Shown: in pieces, positions 59,470 to 64,000 of the stretch | Layout of the letters: every line of letters begins with the position of its first letter | How positions within the stretch are numbered: the stretch's first letter is position 1 | The notes under the pieces: generated by a model | Seen by the model: only the letters and a program-made list of their open reading frames with translations | What the model was told of the DNA's origin: nothing | Database searches by the model: none | Translations under genes and position numbers: made by a program | NCBI GenBank assembly: GCA_036505635.1 | Contig: DASXTC010000025.1 | Span: 1 to 64,000 of the forward strand | DNA length: 64,000 nt | Reading direction: 5' to 3' | Origin: DASXTC01 sp036505635 | Lineage (GTDB): Bacteria > Acidobacteriota > Polarisedimenticolia > JACPZX01 > DASXTC01

Positions 59470-60723
59470 TCAGGGGGACACGCTTGCGAACCTCTCGAAC
59501 GACGGCGTGGCCTCCACCACCGGGACCAGGGCCTCGGCGAGGATCCTGTGGCCGATGACGTTGGGATGGCATTCGTCGGTGAGGTAGACCGCCAACCACG
59601 GAAACTCCTCGATCATCCTGGCGCCATAGAGCCCCCGGTAGTAGAAGAGTTCCTCTCCGAAGCGTTCCCCGCGGCGTATCCCGTCGATGGAAGCCCGGAG
59701 CAGCGCCTCCGTGTCCACCAGAGGGACCCCCTTCTCCGATGCGGCCTCGCGCATCGGCGCCGACATGTCGCCGGGGACGCAGTTGGTCACGAAGATTGGA
59801 TCGATCCCGCGCTCGTCGGCGAAGCGCGCCATCTGGATGAGGTTCTCGCGGCTCTTGTCGGGTCCGACGTTGAGGACGCCGCCCGCCCCCGGTGCTTCCT
59901 GCGAGCCGCGGGCTCGCTCCCCGGTCCGTCCAGCCAGCAGCGCGGCATAGACCTGGTAGGCGCGGCTGTGATTCAGGATCTCGCGCAGCGCCCCGCTCCA
60001 GCCGAGGTTCCTCTCGTAGACCTCGTCGAACGGCTCCGGCACCAGGCTGTAATCGTTCGAGCCGTACGAGAAGACGAGGACGTCAGGGCGGTAGGGCAGC
60101 GCCTCGCGGCGAAGCAGGACGCGCCCTTGCTGGGAAGAGTAGCCGCAGACACCCAGGTTCACCACCTCGATCGCGCGGCCCGGGTGGCGTCGCGACAACA
60201 GGTCGCGCAGGACGTGGGGATAGATCCGGTCGGTGTCGACACCCCAACCGAACGTCGAGGAGTCCCCCAGGGTCACGATGCGGAAGGTGCCGGGCGGCTT
60301 CTCGTAGATGACGTCGGGGGTGTTGAATCCCTTCGCGTTCGTGTGGAAGACCCAGCGAGTCCTTCCCCGGATCTGCGCCGGCGCAGTGATGTCGGTCATC
60401 GCCAGGTCCAGGTTCGGCTGGAGCCGGTAGAAGAGATACCTGTCCCACCGGTAGGTCAGGTAGTAGTTGCGCAGGTCCTTCGGGGAGCCCGAGAGCAGGT
60501 CGATCCACCGGCTCTCCTTGACGAGGATGTTGCGGTCGAGCCAGACCGGCAGCGCGGCCTCCCGGTCGATGGAGGGCTGGATGTCGAAGAGCCTGACGCC
60601 TCCTTCGATCAGACCGAAGAGGAGGATGGGCGCCAGGACGATCAGGGTCCAGCCGGCCAGCCTCACCCGGCGTCGTGGCGTCACGACCTCTCCCCCGCCC
60701 GGAACGACCTCCCGGTTCACCAA
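59470..60723 (-). CDS. Membrane-anchored SGNH/GDSL hydrolase
   Basis: A 417-residue protein with one N-terminal hydrophobic segment (LAGWTLIVLAPILLFGLIEGGV). Its catalytic domain has GDSSTFGWGV (Ser155), VVNLGVCGYSS, SYGSNDYS (block III Asn) and DECHPNVIGH (Asp and His). These are the four SGNH blocks of esterases, including sugar O-acetylesterases and AlgJ/AlgX-like acetylation factors. Start is TTG 60723 or GTG 60720, directly beside the Pho-box-like repeats. It is convergent with the protease gene (7-bp gap) and divergent from phoU. The substrate may be an acetylated glycan. Confidence 0.78.
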   Translation of the reverse strand: MVNREVVPGGGEVVTPRRRVRLAGWTLIVLAPILLFGLIEGGVRLFDIQPSIDREAALPVWLDRNILVKESRWIDLLSGSPKDLRNYYLTYRWDRYLFYRLQPNLDLAMTDITAPAQIRGRTRWVFHTNAKGFNTPDVIYEKPPGTFRIVTLGDSSTFGWGVDTDRIYPHVLRDLLSRRHPGRAIEVVNLGVCGYSSQQGRVLLRREALPYRPDVLVFSYGSNDYSLVPEPFDEVYERNLGWSGALREILNHSRAYQVYAALLAGRTGERARGSQEAPGAGGVLNVGPDKSRENLIQMARFADERGIDPIFVTNCVPGDMSAPMREAASEKGVPLVDTEALLRASIDGIRRGERFGEELFYYRGLYGARMIEEFPWLAVYLTDECHPNVIGHRILAEALVPVVEATPSFERFASVSP

Positions 60724-60726
60724 ATG

Positions 60727-60753
60727 TTAACCCCTCGTTCACAGAACATTGAC
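60727..60753 (+). promoter_or_regulatory. Pho-box-like direct repeats
   Basis: TTAAC (60727-60731), TTCAC (60738-60742) and TTGAC (60749-60753) are spaced exactly 11 bp apart, with a weaker GCGAC at 60760. One helical turn spacing and TTNAC half-sites are what PhoB/PhoP dimers recognise. The site lies in the 146-bp gap between the SGNH hydrolase and phoU-phoB-phoR. Confidence 0.45.
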
Positions 60754-60812
60754 CGCGAAGCGACAGCATCAAGAGTACCGGCCCCTCCAGCGAACTTCCA
60801 GCGAGACGGGGC

Positions 60813-60818
60813 TATAAT
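60813..60818 (+). promoter_or_regulatory. TATAAT -10 box upstream of phoU
   Basis: A consensus TATAAT 51 nt before GTG 60870, with no good -35 hexamer, as expected if an activator such as PhoB assists. The Pho-box-like repeats end 59 bp upstream, farther than in classic PhoB promoters. Confidence 0.45.
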
Positions 60819-60869
60819 CGACCCGTTCGGGACACGGCAGGGTCGATCTCAGGGAGCCCGAAGCAAGGC

Positions 60870-61538
60870 GTGGAAACCCATCTCGACAAGGATCTGGCGA
60901 GCCTCACCAAGGAGGTTCTGCGCCTGGGAAGCCTCTGCGAGGAGGCGATCGACGGAGCCCTCAAGGCGCTCACGCAGCGCGATTCCGCCGTGGCGCGCGC
61001 CGTGATCGCGGGAGACGAGAAGCTCGACCAGCAGGAGCTGCTCATCGACCAGCTCTGCATCGACCTGCTGGCCCTTCACCAGCCCGTGGCGTCGGACCTG
61101 CGCTTCATCACCGCCGCTCTCAAGATAACGCCCGAGATCGAGCGGATGGGGGATCTCGCCGTCAACATCAGCGAACGCGCCCTCGAGATCAACCAGGAGC
61201 CTCTCCTGAAGCCCTTGATCGATATCCCGAGAATGGCCGCGCTCGCGGTCGGCATGCTGAGGGGCAGCCTTGACGCCTTCGTGAAGCACGACGCGCAGGC
61301 GGCACGCGAGATCATCCGCCGGGATGACGAGGTGGATCGGCTCATGGAGCAGGTCTTCCGCGAGCTGTTGTCCTACATGATCGAGGATCCATCGACCATC
61401 AGCCGCGCCATCCGGCTGACCTTCGTGGCGAAGTACCTCGAGCGGATCGCCGACGGGAGCACCAACATCTGCGAGATGGTGGTCTACATGGCCGAGGGGC
61501 GCATCATCCGCCATGGCGGGTTCAGCCCCACGCACTGA
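60870..61538 (+). CDS. phoU: Phosphate signalling protein PhoU
   Basis: A 222-residue PhoU of standard length made of two three-helix repeats. METHLDKDLASLTKEVLRLGSLCEEAI opens repeat 1, LRFITAALKITPEIERMGDLAVNI carries the conserved RMGDxAxNI metal-binding motif, and LTFVAKYLERIADGSTNICEMV is its counterpart in repeat 2. PhoU links the Pst transporter state to PhoR and restrains the Pho response. No pst genes are in the window. It is followed 12 bp later by phoB. Start GTG 60870. Confidence 0.95.
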   Translation: METHLDKDLASLTKEVLRLGSLCEEAIDGALKALTQRDSAVARAVIAGDEKLDQQELLIDQLCIDLLALHQPVASDLRFITAALKITPEIERMGDLAVNISERALEINQEPLLKPLIDIPRMAALAVGMLRGSLDAFVKHDAQAAREIIRRDDEVDRLMEQVFRELLSYMIEDPSTISRAIRLTFVAKYLERIADGSTNICEMVVYMAEGRIIRHGGFSPTH

Positions 61539-61550
61539 GGCGGAGCTCCG

Positions 61551-62270
61551 ATGGACACGGCCCGCAAGCGGATCCTGATCGTGGAGGACGAGGAGGACCT
61601 CGCGGCCTCCTTGAAGTACAACCTGGAGAAGGAGGGCGGCTACACGGTCGTCACCTCACGCAGCGGCGAACAGGGGCTCGCGACCGCCCGCCAGAAGAAG
61701 TTCGACCTGATCATCCTCGACCTGATGCTGCCCGGCATCGACGGATTCGAGGTCTGCCGCAGCCTGCGATCATCACCGGACCACGCCCACATACCCATCC
61801 TGTTCCTCTCGGCCAGGGTCGAGGAGAGCGACAAGCTCATCGGCCTGGAGATCGGGGCCGACGACTACCTCACCAAGCCTTTCAGCATGAAGGAGGTGCA
61901 GGCCCGCGTGAAGGCCCACCTGCGCCGGGCCGTCCGCCCGGCCCCCCCCGAGCCGCCCGTCTATCACGGCGTCGAGCTCGAGGTGGACTTCCAGGGGCAC
62001 GTGGTCCGCTCCCGCGGCCAGGAGGTGCTCCTGACGCGGATGGAGTTCGCGCTGCTCGCCGCCCTGATCCGCGGCCGGGGCCGCGTGCTCACACGCGATC
62101 ATCTGCTGGAGAAGGTCTGGGGGTACGATTACCATGGCGACACGCGCACCATCGACGTCCACGTCCGGCGCCTCCGCCGCAAGCTCGGCCCCCCCTCCGA
62201 CCAGATCGAGACCGTCTTCGGGGTGGGGTACCGTTTCCGGGAGGGCGGCCGCCCCGCCGCCGAAGAGTGA
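61551..62270 (+). CDS. phoB: Phosphate regulon response regulator PhoB
   Basis: A 239-residue OmpR/PhoB-class regulator. The receiver domain has LIVEDEEDLAAS (acidic pocket), the phosphorylated Asp in LIILDLMLPG (D57), and the conserved LTKPF lysine near residue 110. The C-terminal winged helix has VLTRDHLLEKVWGYDYHGDTR and RTIDVHVRRLRRKLG as the recognition helix. Genomic order phoU-phoB-phoR supports the PhoB assignment. Its TGA stop overlaps the phoR GTG start (GTGA). Confidence 0.92.
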   Translation: MDTARKRILIVEDEEDLAASLKYNLEKEGGYTVVTSRSGEQGLATARQKKFDLIILDLMLPGIDGFEVCRSLRSSPDHAHIPILFLSARVEESDKLIGLEIGADDYLTKPFSMKEVQARVKAHLRRAVRPAPPEPPVYHGVELEVDFQGHVVRSRGQEVLLTRMEFALLAALIRGRGRVLTRDHLLEKVWGYDYHGDTRTIDVHVRRLRRKLGPPSDQIETVFGVGYRFREGGRPAAEE

Positions 62271-64000
62271 GGCTCCGCCACCGTCTCCTGCTGAGCCTCG
62301 CGTCCTTCGTCCTGGTGGCAACCCTCGCCATCGACCTGACCGCCTCGATCCTCATCGACCGCGCCGTCGCCGACCGCGCCGTGGAGCGCCTCCGGGCCGA
62401 GTCGGAGCTGCTCGCCCGCCGCCTCGAGGCCGCCCTCCCCGCCTCGATCCGCGAGGCCGACGCGTGGGCCGATGAGGCCGGCGCCGCCCTTGGACTGCGC
62501 GTCACGCTGATCGACCCCGGGGGGAAAGTCCTCGGGGACTCGCAGGTCCCGCCGGGAGAGATCCCGTCAATGGAGAACCACCTCCATCGCCCCGAGGTGA
62601 TCGAGGCGGCGACCAGCGGTTCGGGCGTGGCGACGCGGCTGAGCGCCAGCGTCGGACGCGACATGCAGTACCTCGCGCGGAGGATCGGTCCGCCCGGCTC
62701 CCCACGCGGCTTCGTCAGGCTGGCGATCCCCTCCGCGGACCTCTCGGCGGTCTCCCGCCGGTACCGCCTCCTGCTGACCTCCGCTTCTCTCGCGTCGCTG
62801 GCCCTGCTGGCCGGGATCGCCTACGCCACGGTGCGACGCTTCTCCGCGCCCATCGAGCGGCTCAGCCGCGCCGCCGACCGGGTCGCCTCCGGTGACTACG
62901 GTGTCACCATCGAGCACGACTCCCGCGACGAGGTCGGCGACCTGGTCGCCTCCATCGATCGGATGCGGCGCGGTCTGATCGATCAGATCGGGCGCGCGGA
63001 CGCCGAGCGCCGGCTGCTTGCCTCGATTCTGGGAGGGCTGCGTGAGGGGATCCTGGTGGTCGGCCCCGACCGCGAGGTGGTCCTGACCAATCCTGCCTTT
63101 CGCGCCACGATGGGAATCCGGCGGGAGGTCGCCGAGGGGACCCCGCTCTTCGAGGTCGTCAGGGACCACACCATCATGGAAGCCTACGACGATGCGCTCG
63201 ATCACCAGACCGACGTCGCCCGGCGGATCTCGATCCCGGGGGGCCGCACCTATGAGCTGACCGTGGTTCCTCTTTCCGGCGGAGCCGGGGCGCCCGCGGG
63301 CGCCGTGGGGCTTTTCTTCGAGGTGACGCGTCTCGAGGCGCTCGAGAAGGTCCGGCGCGACTTCGTGGCCGACATCTCGCACGAGCTGCGCACGCCTCTG
63401 GCCTCGCTCAAGGCCGCCCTCGAGACTCTCATGGGAGGAGCGCTCGCGGAGCCGGACGACGCGGGTCGCTTCCTCGACATCGTGACGAAGAACGTGGAAC
63501 GCATGGAGGCGATCCTGAACGACCTGACCGACCTCTCCCTCATCGAGACGGGAGCCATCGTCCTGTCGACCGGCCCCATCGATCTGCAGACCGCCGTGAG
63601 GGAGGCCGTCGCGTCGCTCACCCTCCGTGCGAACCTGAACCACGTCGGCTTCGAAGTGCGCGTCGAACCCCTGCGGGTCCTCGCCGACCGCCGCCGGCTC
63701 GACCAGATCCTCACCAACCTGCTGGACAACGCGGTGAAGTTCAACAAGCCCGGAGGCTCGGTGATCGTCTCGGCGCGACAGGAACCCCACACCGTCATCC
63801 TGACGGTGGAGGACACCGGGCCCGGCATCCCGCCCGACGCTCTGGATCGGGTCTTCAACCGCTTCTACCGTCTCGATCGATCCCGCAGTCGCGATCTGCC
63901 CGGCACCGGTCTGGGTCTGGCGATCGTCAAGCACCTCGTGCGCCTGCAGGGGGGCCTCATCCTGGCCGAGAACCGCGACGAGGGCGGAGCCCGCTTCGTC
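62267..64000 (+). CDS. phoR: Phosphate regulon sensor kinase PhoR (runs off the right edge)
   Basis: The frame from GTG 62267 stays open to the window end, giving 578 residues without a stop. Two hydrophobic segments (about 8-25 and 163-183) flank a small periplasmic sensor. HAMP follows (FSAPIERLSRAADRVASGDYG), then PAS (LLASILGGLREGILVVGPDREVV). The kinase core has the H-box FVADISHELRTPLASL (H372), N-box LTNLLDNAVKFNKPG, G1 DTGPGIP, F-box NRFYRLDRSR and G2 GTGLGLAIVKH. Only the last few residues appear to be missing. It overlaps phoB by 4 nt and is its cognate kinase. Confidence 0.93.
   Translation, partial: MRLRHRLLLSLASFVLVATLAIDLTASILIDRAVADRAVERLRAESELLARRLEAALPASIREADAWADEAGAALGLRVTLIDPGGKVLGDSQVPPGEIPSMENHLHRPEVIEAATSGSGVATRLSASVGRDMQYLARRIGPPGSPRGFVRLAIPSADLSAVSRRYRLLLTSASLASLALLAGIAYATVRRFSAPIERLSRAADRVASGDYGVTIEHDSRDEVGDLVASIDRMRRGLIDQIGRADAERRLLASILGGLREGILVVGPDREVVLTNPAFRATMGIRREVAEGTPLFEVVRDHTIMEAYDDALDHQTDVARRISIPGGRTYELTVVPLSGGAGAPAGAVGLFFEVTRLEALEKVRRDFVADISHELRTPLASLKAALETLMGGALAEPDDAGRFLDIVTKNVERMEAILNDLTDLSLIETGAIVLSTGPIDLQTAVREAVASLTLRANLNHVGFEVRVEPLRVLADRRRLDQILTNLLDNAVKFNKPGGSVIVSARQEPHTVILTVEDTGPGIPPDALDRVFNRFYRLDRSRSRDLPGTGLGLAIVKHLVRLQGGLILAENRDEGGARFV

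Overview
The window is a high-GC bacterial chromosome segment (I judge well above 60% GC by eye; not computed). It has a Gram-negative style inventory: TonB-like and signal-peptide proteins, large membrane histidine kinases and polyprenyl-phosphate glycan machinery. Several features recall uncultured Acidobacteriota-like soil or sediment bacteria: MopE-type Asp-rich metal motifs, an orphan LysW-like carrier protein, DUF3473-type deacetylases and a CBM-like domain. That taxonomic guess is inference only.

Layout. 1-3696: a small plus-strand polysaccharide/lipid locus (deacetylase, two family-2 glycosyltransferases, radical SAM enzyme). 3700-3972: a 273-bp imperfect hairpin element with 23-bp perfect terminal inverted repeats. 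4022-10468: TonB-like protein, alpha/beta hydrolase, HEXXH metallopeptidase, a GHKL ATPase fused to an Ig-like domain, and a Fic protein. 10519-14058: a 3.5-kb cargo region bounded by a 49-bp direct repeat of the 3' two-thirds of tRNA-Ala(CGC). It has the geometry of a tRNA-integrated island, carries two secreted MopE-motif proteins (a beta-helix protein and a collagen-like protein) and has no integrase.

14102-39551: about 25 kb of co-directional minus-strand genes, mostly overlapping by 4 nt or nearly abutting. From upstream to downstream they are: a family-39-like membrane glycosyltransferase, GT2, radical SAM, a metallophosphoesterase with an odd domain insertion, DUF362, epimerase, LPG-synthase-like flippase/TM protein, B12-type radical SAM, four GT87 domains in three genes (one gene is a double-GT87 fusion), two more multi-membrane glycosyltransferase-like proteins, an MptB-like transferase, GT2, methyltransferase, a second LPG-TM protein, a DPM1-like GT2 and a nucleotidyltransferase. 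The likely logic is that GT2 enzymes charge polyprenyl phosphate with sugars, the membrane GT-C enzymes (GT39/GT87/Mpt types) use those donors on the outer face, and the radical SAM, DUF362 and epimerase enzymes modify the lipid or sugar. 39567-41072 is a divergent polysaccharide flippase.

41081-47948: GNAT, deacetylase and DNA ligase (ligA); tRNA-Val(CAC); then a sulfur-relay operon (cysteine desulfurase, TusA-like, PP-loop thiouridylase). 48171-53160: a secreted hypothetical protein and a 1457-residue NtrY-like kinase. 53174-56576: DUF255 protein, truA and LysW-like protein. 56593-59462: plsY-like, dolichol/diacylglycerol-kinase-like, and a TPR plus double-DTG protease. 59470-60723: anchored SGNH hydrolase. 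60870-64000: phoU-phoB-phoR (phoR runs off the edge), with 11-bp-spaced TTNAC repeats upstream that look like a Pho box.

Promoter-like hexamers are easy to see. Several TATAAT/TAGAAT boxes lie only 6-9 nt before start codons, suggesting leaderless transcripts.
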